Of a DNA stretch of 64,000 bases, positions 34,987-44,029 are shown in pieces (position 1 is the first letter of the stretch; every line of letters starts with the position of its first letter). Source of the DNA: Psychroserpens sp041224425 (GTDB taxonomy: Bacteria; Bacteroidota; Bacteroidia; Flavobacteriales; Flavobacteriaceae); the NCBI RefSeq assembly GCF_041224425.1, contig NZ_JBGFGL010000070.1, positions 60,712-124,711 on the forward strand. Direction: 5' to 3'. A model generated the notes under the pieces. The model was not told the origin of the DNA and made no database searches. It saw only the letters and a program-made list of their open reading frames with translations. The translations under genes were made by a program, and so were the position numbers.

Positions 34987-35685
34987 TTAATAACGATTAA
35001 GGTGCAAATTAACAAAAAAACCTACTAAGTGGATTTGACGTTTAATTCTTGATGGCTGGTTGATTAACCTGTAAGCCCATTCTAGATTATTTTTCACCCA
35101 CCATTTTGGAGCACGTTTGACATTACCTGTATACACGTCAAAACTACCTCCTAAACCTTGATAAACTGCTTGATGGGATTTTTGAAGTTTCTCCATTAAC
35201 AATTCCTGTTTAGGTGAACCCATCGCAATAAAGACCACATCAGGTTTTTTGGCCTTTATATCCTCTATTAATTCTAATTCTTCTACTTCAGATTTGATGT
35301 AACCATTTCTGTAATTGCAAATCTGAATGTCCTGAAATTCTTTTTTAAGCTTTTGAATAGTGGCCTCGATAATTTCTTGTTTACCACCAACCAAATAAAA
35401 TGATTTGGTTTTATGGTAACGTTCTACAATATCTAACCACAGCTCACAACCAGGTATCTTGACCACATTTTTAATTCCCTTTTTTTTAAGTGCCCAAACA
35501 GCTCCAATACCATCAGGATATCCCAAATTTCTGTTGATAAGTGAGCGACTTTCATCTGTGGCATGTAAGATTTTTTCTGCATTAACAGCCACTAATATCT
35601 TTTGATGATCAAAAGCATATTGCATCAATTCTTCTCTCGATGTTGGAGCAAAGGTAGTAACTCCATTTAAAGACTTAGCTTCCAT
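34987..35685 (-). CDS. WecG/TagA/CpsF-family glycosyltransferase
   Basis: 232 residues with the GT26 pattern: VAVNAEKILHATDE, NLGYPDGIGAVWALKKKG (catalytic Asp), FYLVGGKQEI, VFIAMGSPKQE and GLGGSFDVYTGNVKRAPKWW. TagA adds ManNAc to GlcNAc-PP-undecaprenol and WecG adds ManNAcA. With WecA-like and WecB genes close by and no WecC, the TagA type of reaction is the better guess. Its start overlaps the upstream toroid gene by 11 bases, indicating translational coupling. Confidence 0.92.
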   Translation of the reverse strand: MEAKSLNGVTTFAPTSREELMQYAFDHQKILVAVNAEKILHATDESRSLINRNLGYPDGIGAVWALKKKGIKNVVKIPGCELWLDIVERYHKTKSFYLVGGKQEIIEATIQKLKKEFQDIQICNYRNGYIKSEVEELELIEDIKAKKPDVVFIAMGSPKQELLMEKLQKSHQAVYQGLGGSFDVYTGNVKRAPKWWVKNNLEWAYRLINQPSRIKRQIHLVGFFVNLHLNRY

Positions 35686-36895
35686 AAGACTGTGATTTGT
35701 TCTCTAACAGAAAATGAGCCATTGCATTAAACATAAAGGCATTGCTCCAACGCATATAAGATATTTTGGAACTGATTCCTTTCTTTAACTGATAATAAAA
35801 ATATCCCTTTTTGTCTTGCATATGATCTATCGTCCAATCCAAAACCTTAGACAACAACTCTTTATTTTCCTGAAATTTATTGAGTTTTGACAAAGTAACT
35901 ATTACCTGTGCAGGACAATGGATATCTATTGGATAGGTTTTATTGTGGTAATATTTCGGCATTCCATTGGCTTCAAAAAAATGATCAATGTAATAATTAG
36001 TGCCCTTTTCAATACAATCTTGAAAACTTGAATCATTGGTATTATCTTGATAGGTCTGTATCGCATCTAAGTTAAAACCTGTATGAAAACTGTCTTTCCA
36101 AGATTGAATAGGTAATAAACCGTAAATCCACGAACCATCCTCTTCCTGCAATTCACAAGCGGCAATAATTGCTTTTTTAGCCAATGCGGCATGCGCTTCA
36201 TTTTTTGTGTATTTGTAAGAATAGCTTAAGATTTTTGCACCTAGCAGTGAAGCGTTGATAACCGTATTATTTCCATCTTTTACACTGTAAGAAAAAATAA
36301 TTCCATTGCCATGAGGTGTTCTTGACAAATCGTTTAGTACAAAGTCTGCAGCTGATAAGATTTCATTAAGAACAGCATTGTCCTTAGTGATGTTATAGCT
36401 TTCAATTAAAGCTTCAACACAAAAACAGGTAGCAACAACAGTTGGCGTAAATTTCGGAAACAAAAACAAGCGTCTGGCTTGCCAATCAAAATTATAACCC
36501 CAAGCAGAACCAGCATATCCTTTACTTCTCAAACTTAAAAGAAGATTGGTAATTTCCTTTATCTTTTGTAATAATTCAGCTTTAGTGCCAAAATCCTCAT
36601 TGCCTTGTTCAGCCAATTGGTACAATCTACAATATCCTAAAAGAAATAAAGCAACTCCTTTGGGATTGTGTTCTTTCGGTACCAACAATACCTTTCTCAA
36701 GTTTATCGGACTTCTTTTAAATCCTTGTATCCAAGCTAATCTGGCCAAGTCCCAATGTTTCAATGGTAAGGCTTGAAACACCTTTGAGTTCAATCCGTCA
36801 TAAGGATCCCAACCCTTAAAGTCTTGATCTTCACAATAGGCTTTGAGCTTTAAAAAACTATCTTTTATTTTAGATGTCAATTTGCGCTCCTCCAC
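35675..36895 (-). CDS. Alpha/alpha-toroid protein of unknown function
   Basis: 406 residues, helical and soluble, with repeated helix pairs and aromatic-rich loops (AWGYNFDWQARRLF, HTGFNLDAIQTYQDN, DIHCPAQVIVTL), the signature of an (alpha/alpha)6 six-hairpin glycosidase-like barrel. Related proteins are often labelled delta-aminolevulinic acid dehydratase in databases, which does not fit their fold. In polysaccharide loci such toroids include lyases, hydrolases and C5-epimerases; no catalytic residues can be assigned by eye. It overlaps the bi-domain oxidoreductase gene by 26 bases, so the two likely act together. Confidence 0.75.
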   Translation of the reverse strand: MEERKLTSKIKDSFLKLKAYCEDQDFKGWDPYDGLNSKVFQALPLKHWDLARLAWIQGFKRSPINLRKVLLVPKEHNPKGVALFLLGYCRLYQLAEQGNEDFGTKAELLQKIKEITNLLLSLRSKGYAGSAWGYNFDWQARRLFLFPKFTPTVVATCFCVEALIESYNITKDNAVLNEILSAADFVLNDLSRTPHGNGIIFSYSVKDGNNTVINASLLGAKILSYSYKYTKNEAHAALAKKAIIAACELQEEDGSWIYGLLPIQSWKDSFHTGFNLDAIQTYQDNTNDSSFQDCIEKGTNYYIDHFFEANGMPKYYHNKTYPIDIHCPAQVIVTLSKLNKFQENKELLSKVLDWTIDHMQDKKGYFYYQLKKGISSKISYMRWSNAFMFNAMAHFLLENKSQSYGS

Positions 36896-39008
36896 TTTTA
36901 ATCGATTCTAAAACTTTAAAGGATGCTTTGGTAACAGCTACAATATCCTCAAATGGTATAGCAAGCTGACCCTCTTTAAGAAGTCCGTCTAAAAAAGCAT
37001 TTACCATTTCCTTTTGACCTTTATTCTGATTTAGCAGTTTATGTTTTTTAGGTTTTCCTTTACCAAAGATTTTCAACATTTTAAAGTCATGTAGCGTTGC
37101 TGACATTCCTGCGGAAAAGACCTCAACATATTCTTTGGTTAATGCCTTTGAACCATTAGCATAATAGCCAATAACTCCAGATGATCCATTTTCAAACTGA
37201 ATCAATATGTTAAGCGTATCATTAAGTTGGTTGGCATCAGGTAGTGCTGATGCAGAGATTTTTGTTGGTAGACTTCCATTTAGATACGTTAGGTAATCAA
37301 TAAAATGGCAAACTTCTCCAAGCACGCGTCCTCCACCAATTTCCATATCTTGAATCCAATTGTCTTTAGGAATTGCTCCTGCATTGATTCTATAGATCAT
37401 GGTCATAGGATTATTACCAAGTGCTTTCTTCAATTTAGTAGTTAATGGTGAAAAACGTCTATTGAAACCAACCATTACCTGAGTGTTTGCAGCTGATCTG
37501 GCATTGATTATCGCGTCAAGCTCTTCTTCCTTTAAACACAAAGGTTTCTCAACAAACACATGCTTATTATTCTCTAAACCTTTTAAAACGTATGGTCCAT
37601 GTGAATCATGACGTGTTGCCACAAATAAGGTGTTAGTATTGTCATTTAGAACATCCTCTTCTTGTGTTGCGCAAAATTGAAACTTAAACTTTTCGGCCAC
37701 ACGTTTTGAAGTTGTTCCTGTATTGGTTAGCACACCTACTCTACCGATATTTGAGGTTTCAGGAATATTTGGCAAAAGATTCCCTTGAGCATAACTACCA
37801 GCACCAATAAATGAGATATTTATTTTTCCCAGTTTGGAACCTTCAGCTGTGACAATTTTTTCCTTAGTAATCGAATTGTTTAAGTTGTACTTTAAAGCAA
37901 TGCCTGTGAATGGTTCAGATTTGGAAACTACCAAATCAAATGCATCCTTAGCATTTTCAAAATCAAATTCGTGAGTCGTTAAATAACCAATGTCTATCTT
38001 ATTGGAAGCAATCAAATGTTGGAATGCTTCCATATTTCGTTTTTCAGTCCAACGCACATAAGGTAAAGGATAATCGATTCCTTTTTCCTCATAATTCAAA
38101 TCATATCGTCCTGGACCATAAGAACAGGCCATTTTCAATTCCAATTCCTTTCGATACCAATGCGGATCTCTATCAAAACCTGTAGGAACAGCACCAAGAA
38201 CGACAACTTTTCCTTTTTTACGCGCGATACTTCCAGCAAAATTAATTGGATCTAAACTTGAAGTTGCAGCGGCTATAATAACAGCATCGGCACCATGACC
38301 ACCAGTCGCATTTAAGATTTGCTCATCAATACCAGCAGCAGATCTCGTGAGCCCTAAATCGACCACTTGATTATCTATAGCTTGTTTCACAGCAGCATCA
38401 GATACATCAACGCCAATAACGTTTACACCTGAAGCCTTTAAAATCAATGCAGCTAATTGTCCGAGCAAACCTAGACCAATTACTACACAGGATTCACCTA
38501 AACGTAAATCTGCTTGGCGAACACCTTGCATTGAAATAGCACCTAAAGTATTATAGGCAGCATCTTTCAGATTTGAATCTGCATTTAATTTAACACATAG
38601 GTTAATGGGCACAGCAACTATTTCAGCGTGATTTGCATAACCAGCACCAGCGCAAGCCACTTTATCACCAACTTCAAATTCGGTAACACCTTCACCAACC
38701 TCAATAACCTCACCAGCACAACTGTATCCCAAAGGAGAATACGCATCCAACTTCTTCATTACAGCTCTGTATGTCTGAACAGGTCCTTGCTTTTTAAGCG
38801 TATCAATCACCTGTTTCACTTGTTGTGGTCGTTCTTTTGCTTTACCAATCAAACTTTTTCTAGCCGCTACGACAGTAGAGCCCTCAGTACCAGCACTAAT
38901 GATAGAATAATGATTTTTTACTATCACCATCCCTTTACCCAACTGAGGATAAGGCACCTCTTGAATAACCATGTCACCAGAACCAAGTTTTTGAGTCAGT
39001 TGTTGCAT
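36870..39008 (-). CDS. Bi-domain oxidoreductase (zinc-type dehydrogenase + Gfo/Idh/MocA)
   Basis: 712 residues made of two enzymes. Residues ~1-350 are a medium-chain dehydrogenase-like domain with NYYSIISAGTEGS-type start (KNHYSIISAGTEGS), AGAGYANHAEIVAVP and the NAD-binding VIGLGLLGQLAALILKASG. Residues ~375-712 are a Gfo/Idh/MocA domain with ISFIGAGSYAQGNLLP and the catalytic-type FVEKPLCLKEEE. Such fusions are frequent in exopolysaccharide loci and are thought to oxidise or epimerise a sugar; the substrate is unknown. It is followed by the toroid gene with a 26-base overlap. Confidence 0.9.
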   Translation of the reverse strand: MQQLTQKLGSGDMVIQEVPYPQLGKGMVIVKNHYSIISAGTEGSTVVAARKSLIGKAKERPQQVKQVIDTLKKQGPVQTYRAVMKKLDAYSPLGYSCAGEVIEVGEGVTEFEVGDKVACAGAGYANHAEIVAVPINLCVKLNADSNLKDAAYNTLGAISMQGVRQADLRLGESCVVIGLGLLGQLAALILKASGVNVIGVDVSDAAVKQAIDNQVVDLGLTRSAAGIDEQILNATGGHGADAVIIAAATSSLDPINFAGSIARKKGKVVVLGAVPTGFDRDPHWYRKELELKMACSYGPGRYDLNYEEKGIDYPLPYVRWTEKRNMEAFQHLIASNKIDIGYLTTHEFDFENAKDAFDLVVSKSEPFTGIALKYNLNNSITKEKIVTAEGSKLGKINISFIGAGSYAQGNLLPNIPETSNIGRVGVLTNTGTTSKRVAEKFKFQFCATQEEDVLNDNTNTLFVATRHDSHGPYVLKGLENNKHVFVEKPLCLKEEELDAIINARSAANTQVMVGFNRRFSPLTTKLKKALGNNPMTMIYRINAGAIPKDNWIQDMEIGGGRVLGEVCHFIDYLTYLNGSLPTKISASALPDANQLNDTLNILIQFENGSSGVIGYYANGSKALTKEYVEVFSAGMSATLHDFKMLKIFGKGKPKKHKLLNQNKGQKEMVNAFLDGLLKEGQLAIPFEDIVAVTKASFKVLESIKSGGAQIDI

Positions 39009-39021
39009 TATAAGTATTTTT

Positions 39022-39978
39022 TTATGGAATAATTTTATTTAAAATCGGAACCTTCCTTATGATGTATTTGTATATGTAAATCGGCACAAAAATACCGCAC
39101 AAAAATAGAACTATTATTATCAACACGTTAATCTTTAATTCAAAAAATGAACTCAAGGCAACATATATGATTCCCATAACCAAGGTATTCATCAAATAGA
39201 TGTAATAGGTATAACGCCCAATATTTCCTAACTGCGTCGCTATTTTGGTTTTTTCTAATTGAATCGCCACAAAATGAACCGATGGAATTGATAGCATCCC
39301 TAGAATAGCTTTAGAGGCTTCTATTACATTAAAGAAAATCTGAACCAAAAATGCGATTAGGAATATCCAGCCAAACTTGACAATAAACTTATAGTATTGA
39401 TCAAAATAGGTATAAGCCAAAATACCAAATACAATGAAAATCAAGTAGTACGAGAACAAGTCTAAATTTAGAAAACTTGAAAAATCGATAAAGAAAAATA
39501 GTACTCCTAAAATTAAAATCAATGACCAATGCTTATTTAAAAGCCACATTATGAAAGGCAAAACCACATAGTATTGCAATAAGATATATATGTACCACAA
39601 AAAGCCAGCAGGTGCTTTTGAAGGGGACAATAATATATCTTTTAGATCGACTTTGAGCTGTTGCATGGAAAACTCAGAATGCAAGGTTTCTAACAATAAA
39701 AAAAGGATTGAAAAGAGCAAATAAGCAGGAATAAACTTGCCCGCCTTTTTCTTTACAAAAGAGAAATATTCAGATTTGTTATGAATCGGTTTGTAACTCA
39801 ATGCCATTAAAAACCCTGAAAAAAACATGAATAAAGGCATATGAAACTTATAAACAATCGCTCTAGATTTCACATACCATTCTGGAAATGAACTATCAAA
39901 TAGCAAATGGCCATAAACAACCAATATAATTGAGAGTCCAATAGCAATATCAATATCTAAAAGTCGCTTCTTTTTCAT
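39022..39978 (-). CDS. Membrane acyltransferase family 3 (OafA/WecH-like)
   Basis: 318 residues with about ten membrane helices. The start RLLDIDIAIGLSIILVVYGHL holds the conserved His of the family, and FHMPLFMFFSGFLMAL follows. Proteins of this family transfer acetyl or other acyl groups to sugars across the inner membrane, as in O-antigen or exopolysaccharide acetylation. In this locus it is one of five predicted acyl-transfer enzymes. Confidence 0.88.
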   Translation of the reverse strand: MKKKRLLDIDIAIGLSIILVVYGHLLFDSSFPEWYVKSRAIVYKFHMPLFMFFSGFLMALSYKPIHNKSEYFSFVKKKAGKFIPAYLLFSILFLLLETLHSEFSMQQLKVDLKDILLSPSKAPAGFLWYIYILLQYYVVLPFIMWLLNKHWSLILILGVLFFFIDFSSFLNLDLFSYYLIFIVFGILAYTYFDQYYKFIVKFGWIFLIAFLVQIFFNVIEASKAILGMLSIPSVHFVAIQLEKTKIATQLGNIGRYTYYIYLMNTLVMGIIYVALSSFFELKINVLIIIVLFLCGIFVPIYIYKYIIRKVPILNKIIP

Positions 39979-40028
39979 ATTTGAAAAACCGATTATGGAT
40001 TCTTTTTATTTTGTCTTTTTCGAAGTAA

Positions 40029-41300
40029 TTATTGTTTTGAGTCAGCAGGCTTAGCGATTACAGATTTAGGAAGTGTACTTTGGACAACAAATAATTGCGG
40101 CTTCAACAATAGGGTTCCGAAAAGACCCCAAACCAAGATATTGTAATAATAATACTTACCAGGTTCCAGTCCGATACAATCAATAAAATACATTCCGAAA
40201 AGCATGATAGCAAACACTCTAATGTTCTTGTAAACTCTCCACACGTTCCCGACACTCTTAATCATAAATACAATAAAGAATATGAATCCAATGATCCCAC
40301 TTTTCATCAAAACCCTTAAAAATTCATTATGGATTGGTACATTCAAACCATTGCCAAACCATTGAAAGAAAAAGCTTTGTTTGGATGTAAAATACTCCCA
40401 ATATTGCTCCCACACATAGCCTCGACCACCTAATGTGTTTTTAGCATCCTTAAGCTCACCCGATTGATAACTCACCTCTTTACTGAACAATTGTTCGATA
40501 TTACTAGACAATGCATCACCAAAAACCAAAAATAATCCTACAAACCCAACTGCAATTGATAGAATTTGTTTTGTCTTTGATTTAGAAAACAACAATAAAA
40601 CCATAGCCCACAACCCAAAAATAGCAACAGCAGCTTTACTAAAAACAGCATAGATTGATACAAAAGCACCAGCCGCTAAAAACAACATGAAAACATTCAA
40701 TACAATATCTTTGGTCTTAAAAATAGTTTGGTACATCAAAATTGCCAATAAAGTCATCAAACCATAAAACCGTACTGGAAAGGCATCGTGATAAAATCCA
40801 ACATAACGAATTAAACCAACCGTTTCACGTTCCCTAAAAATAATACCTGTTTGTAGTTGAAAAATACTGACAGCTATTGGAAAAATACCACATATCATAA
40901 TAGCCATTAACAACTGACGCAATCTTTCCTGATCAGTTAACAACAAAGGAATAATAAAGAATCCCAGATAAATATTGATATTCAAGATTAAGGATTCCAC
41001 AAAATTTATTGGTTCTGCCAGAACCGCCCAAATAATACCCATAGAAAGCGCCAATGTATGAATATTTGCAGTTCTTGACCAACGTTTTGGAATGATCTTT
41101 CTTTGGTAAATTATGGGATAAAACAATAACGGGATTACAATGCCTCCTAAAGACACAAAAGACAATGGACCAATTCTGAATTCCCAATAGGCATCGATAA
41201 TCGATTTAGTAGCTACCAAAACCAACAAACAGGCAAACATTCCTTTTTGGAGCTTTGCAATGATCATTGCGAAGAAAATGATAAAAGGAATTACAATCAT
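40029..41300 (-). CDS. O-antigen ligase/polymerase-like membrane protein (Wzy candidate)
   Basis: 423 residues with about eleven hydrophobic helices and one large periplasmic loop around residues ~260-325 (SNIEQLFSKEVSYQSG ... GGRGYVWEQYW ... GLNVPIHNEFLRVL). The GRGYVWEQYW and HNEFLRVLMKSG pieces are the Wzy_C-type pattern of O-antigen ligases and polymerases. As no other polymerase is visible in the locus, I infer it is the Wzy enzyme that links repeat units. Its stop and start regions overlap neighbours closely (4 bases with the next upstream gene). Confidence 0.82.
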   Translation of the reverse strand: MIVIPFIIFFAMIIAKLQKGMFACLLVLVATKSIIDAYWEFRIGPLSFVSLGGIVIPLLFYPIIYQRKIIPKRWSRTANIHTLALSMGIIWAVLAEPINFVESLILNINIYLGFFIIPLLLTDQERLRQLLMAIMICGIFPIAVSIFQLQTGIIFRERETVGLIRYVGFYHDAFPVRFYGLMTLLAILMYQTIFKTKDIVLNVFMLFLAAGAFVSIYAVFSKAAVAIFGLWAMVLLLFSKSKTKQILSIAVGFVGLFLVFGDALSSNIEQLFSKEVSYQSGELKDAKNTLGGRGYVWEQYWEYFTSKQSFFFQWFGNGLNVPIHNEFLRVLMKSGIIGFIFFIVFMIKSVGNVWRVYKNIRVFAIMLFGMYFIDCIGLEPGKYYYYNILVWGLFGTLLLKPQLFVVQSTLPKSVIAKPADSKQ

Positions 41301-41755
41301 GAGACGTTTGTATGTTTTTTTGGTAATGGCCTGTAAGGAGGCTCCAATTGCTTAATGATTTTGATTGGGTTTCCTACAGCAATAACACCTTCAGGGATGT
41401 CTTTATTAACTACAGAACCTGCACCAATGATGGCATGATTCCCAATAGTTACATTACGCATGACGACAGAATTAACACCAATAAAAACATGATCTCCTAT
41501 TGTGACAAAACCCGTTCCATTATCGGAAGGATCAATAACATGAGCAGCACCATCATGCGATAAAATATAACATCCATGCGTTATTAAACAGTGGTCACCA
41601 ATAGTAATCTTACCTCTTCTAACATCAATCTTAGCACCTAAACTAATCATAGTATTCTTACCAATTTTAGCACCAGAAGCTCTTAAAAAAGACATTTGGA
41701 AAAACCGAAGTAAATTCCCGAGGTAATGCACCATTTTTCTAATGATTACTTTCAT
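41297..41755 (-). CDS. Hexapeptide-repeat O-acetyltransferase
   Basis: 152 residues. It is a left-handed beta-helix built of hexapeptide repeats (IGKNTMISLGAKIDV, IGDHVFIGVNSVVM, IGNHAIIGAGSVV) ending GVIAVGNPIKIIKQL, as in the maltose/galactoside acetyltransferase group. A catalytic-type His lies in LITHGCYILSHDG. It probably acetylates a sugar or nucleotide sugar of the polymer. It overlaps the genes on both sides by four bases. Confidence 0.85.
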   Translation of the reverse strand: MKVIIRKMVHYLGNLLRFFQMSFLRASGAKIGKNTMISLGAKIDVRRGKITIGDHCLITHGCYILSHDGAAHVIDPSDNGTGFVTIGDHVFIGVNSVVMRNVTIGNHAIIGAGSVVNKDIPEGVIAVGNPIKIIKQLEPPYRPLPKKHTNVS

Positions 41756-42918
41756 GATGCCAAGGTATTGGTTATTATCTGTTTGAAATCACTCGCAATT
41801 TTAGAAATCGAAAAATTTTCAACCACATTATTCCTATTGTTTTCACCAATTCTCTTTCTTACTGCTGAATCTGACAATAGTTTTTTTAATGCGGTTTTTA
41901 AATCTTCTAACTGACCAGGAATGAAAGAAAATCCGTGAACACCATCTTCAAAAACTTCTCGATGTGCACCAACAGGTGTATAAACCACAGGTTTTCCTAA
42001 GGCCATAGCTTCTAGCAAGGATCTTGAAAACCCTTCAGAATAAGAGGCCGTTAAAAAGATATCTGTTGACTGCATCTGTTCCATTTTATCTTTTCCACTG
42101 ATGATTCCCAAGTTTTTATAATTCGAATTGTATTTTGATTTCAAAATAACATCTTCAGCTTCAAAAGGATCTTCGTAATCAATTTTTTCTCCAGTGAATT
42201 GGTTGAAAAACACACCACGTTCTCCTTTTCTTATATTTCCTGCAAAATAAAACTTTACGTTAGGAAAATCTTGGCAAAGGTCAGGAATTATTTTTAAAAT
42301 ATCAGTGTAGCCCTTGGCTTTTGTCATATGACCCATGACAAGAATCTTTCCTTCTTGAACACTTGTATCATAAATATTTGAAAACTCTTCAGTATCCATG
42401 GCTTGATACAAGACTTCAATATTGGATTTTTTTACATAAGGCTCAAACTGGTCATCAAGATATCTAGCTTGAACAATCGCAGTATCTACTTTTTTTAAGG
42501 CAAAACCAACAAGGCGTTTAGCTAAAGGGTGAAATTGCTGAAAATTGAGTTTAAAATGACTGCCTCTTAAATGGATTATAACTTTGGCACCAAACAGCTT
42601 ACTCCATAAGATTGTCCAAACATCTCGTCCCAACCATCCAATTTGAGTAGGTGTGATTGGGTAGTAAACACATTGTATTTTGTTTGTCAACAATAGTTTT
42701 AAAAGCTTCGAAAAAAACACAAAAAAATTGCTGAACATCGAAAGGTCAAATTTACCCTTTTTGGTGTTATCTGTCCTAAAATTGGTTTTGAGGAATTTGA
42801 TGTCAAAAGCTGCATTTAAAACCTCTGATTCCAAAAATTGCTGCATGCTTAATTCTGGGCCAGAATATGGTGGTGGTGTTGGACCTATAAATAATATTTT
42901 TGGTGCTTTATCCTTCAT
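41752..42918 (-). CDS. GT4 glycosyltransferase
   Basis: 388 residues with a GT-B fold. The N-terminal half begins KILFIGPTPPPYSGPELSM, the glycine-rich acceptor loop. The C-terminal half has LVMGHMTKAKGYTDIL and the donor-binding FLTASYSEGFSRSLLEAMALGKPVV with the E-x7-E motif. It is a retaining transferase acting at the cytosolic membrane face on the lipid-linked repeat unit. Donor and linkage cannot be predicted. It overlaps the upstream gene by 11 bases. Confidence 0.9.
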   Translation of the reverse strand: MKDKAPKILFIGPTPPPYSGPELSMQQFLESEVLNAAFDIKFLKTNFRTDNTKKGKFDLSMFSNFFVFFSKLLKLLLTNKIQCVYYPITPTQIGWLGRDVWTILWSKLFGAKVIIHLRGSHFKLNFQQFHPLAKRLVGFALKKVDTAIVQARYLDDQFEPYVKKSNIEVLYQAMDTEEFSNIYDTSVQEGKILVMGHMTKAKGYTDILKIIPDLCQDFPNVKFYFAGNIRKGERGVFFNQFTGEKIDYEDPFEAEDVILKSKYNSNYKNLGIISGKDKMEQMQSTDIFLTASYSEGFSRSLLEAMALGKPVVYTPVGAHREVFEDGVHGFSFIPGQLEDLKTALKKLLSDSAVRKRIGENNRNNVVENFSISKIASDFKQIITNTLAS

Positions 42919-44029
42919 CTAATAGACTTGACTTCATTTGGTTTACCCAATTTTCTACAGAGAGGTAATTTCCTTTTTCTTTAGCAGAATCACAAAATTG
43001 TTTAAGTTGATCTTTATCTAATAATAAATGTTTTATGACTTCGATATTTTCATCAAAAGTACCATGAAGCATAAAACCATTTTCAGCTTGATCGATATAA
43101 TCGACTTCTGGAGCATGACTTGGACCTTCTAAAGTAATATATGGTCTTCCATAAGCAAAAGCATGATTAACTGAAAGTCCAGAATGTCCTGGTATAAATA
43201 CCAATGAAGCTCTTTGCATTATTGGTGCAATCTTTTCTTCATCAATTAAGGTACCATGCCAATGTATGTTAGTGTCCAATTCAGAAGCCTCCTTTACAAG
43301 GTAACTTTCTGGTCCATCGCCAATAATATCCAGTTCCAGATTCGGAATGTCTTGTTTCAAACGTGCATAATACTCCAACAGTTCTGGAATTCGTTTTGAC
43401 GCTATTAATCTACCAATAAATAGAATGCTGATTTTATTTGCATTTGGCAATTGATACGTATGATGTTTTTGAATTTCGGAAGTATCAATAGTATTGTTGG
43501 CCCAAAATGCTTTCTCTTTAGCAATAAGACGTTCTGAAACGGCCCATTCATGACTTTGTTTTGTATAAAAGACCACACGATCCAGCTTTTTAAAAAACCA
43601 TCGCGTTAACCATTTATCAACTAGAGTTACTTTTCCTTGCTTAGACTTAAGAATCGGATGGTTATACGAAAACAATTGTACTGATTGGTGTTGCTTTTTT
43701 AGTTTTAAGGCAAAAAGAAACAAAGGCACATTCTTTTTTTCAACTGGAATCATGATCCAATCAAAATCACTGAACAGTTCTTTCAGTTTGCCTTTCACCA
43801 ATTTAGAAGTCCCAAAATCCTTTTTAGGTACATCGAGATTGATTTGCTTAAAATTAGTGCTGTCTTTTAACTCTTGGTCGCCCATATTTGAACGTCCAGT
43901 TCCCGATAGTACCGTAAGCTCAACCTCAGGTTCTAAAGCAAGATGATTCAAAAACCTCAGCTTATAATGATTCATATTTGGCGCCAGCCAAAGCACTTTT
44001 ATAACGATTGATTTCTCTGGTTTTTTCAT
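42908..44029 (-). CDS. GT4-like glycosyltransferase
   Basis: 373 residues with a GT-B outline. The N-terminal domain starts VLWLAPNMNHYKLRFLNHL. The C-terminal domain has ISILFIGRLIASKRIPELLEYY, LDIIGDGPESYLV and LVFIPGHSGLSVNHAFAYGRP, where the second Glu of the usual GT4 E-x7-E site is not obvious. The overlap with the asparagine-synthase-like gene is one base (TGATG), a stop-start coupling. The donor sugar is unknown. Confidence 0.85.
   Translation of the reverse strand: MKKPEKSIVIKVLWLAPNMNHYKLRFLNHLALEPEVELTVLSGTGRSNMGDQELKDSTNFKQINLDVPKKDFGTSKLVKGKLKELFSDFDWIMIPVEKKNVPLFLFALKLKKQHQSVQLFSYNHPILKSKQGKVTLVDKWLTRWFFKKLDRVVFYTKQSHEWAVSERLIAKEKAFWANNTIDTSEIQKHHTYQLPNANKISILFIGRLIASKRIPELLEYYARLKQDIPNLELDIIGDGPESYLVKEASELDTNIHWHGTLIDEEKIAPIMQRASLVFIPGHSGLSVNHAFAYGRPYITLEGPSHAPEVDYIDQAENGFMLHGTFDENIEVIKHLLLDKDQLKQFCDSAKEKGNYLSVENWVNQMKSSLLDEG

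Noticed and set aside
38628..39032. 134-codon plus-strand open frame
   Set aside because: It lies antisense inside the bi-domain oxidoreductase gene, which has full-length conserved motifs; the opposite frame has no recognisable motif or promoter.
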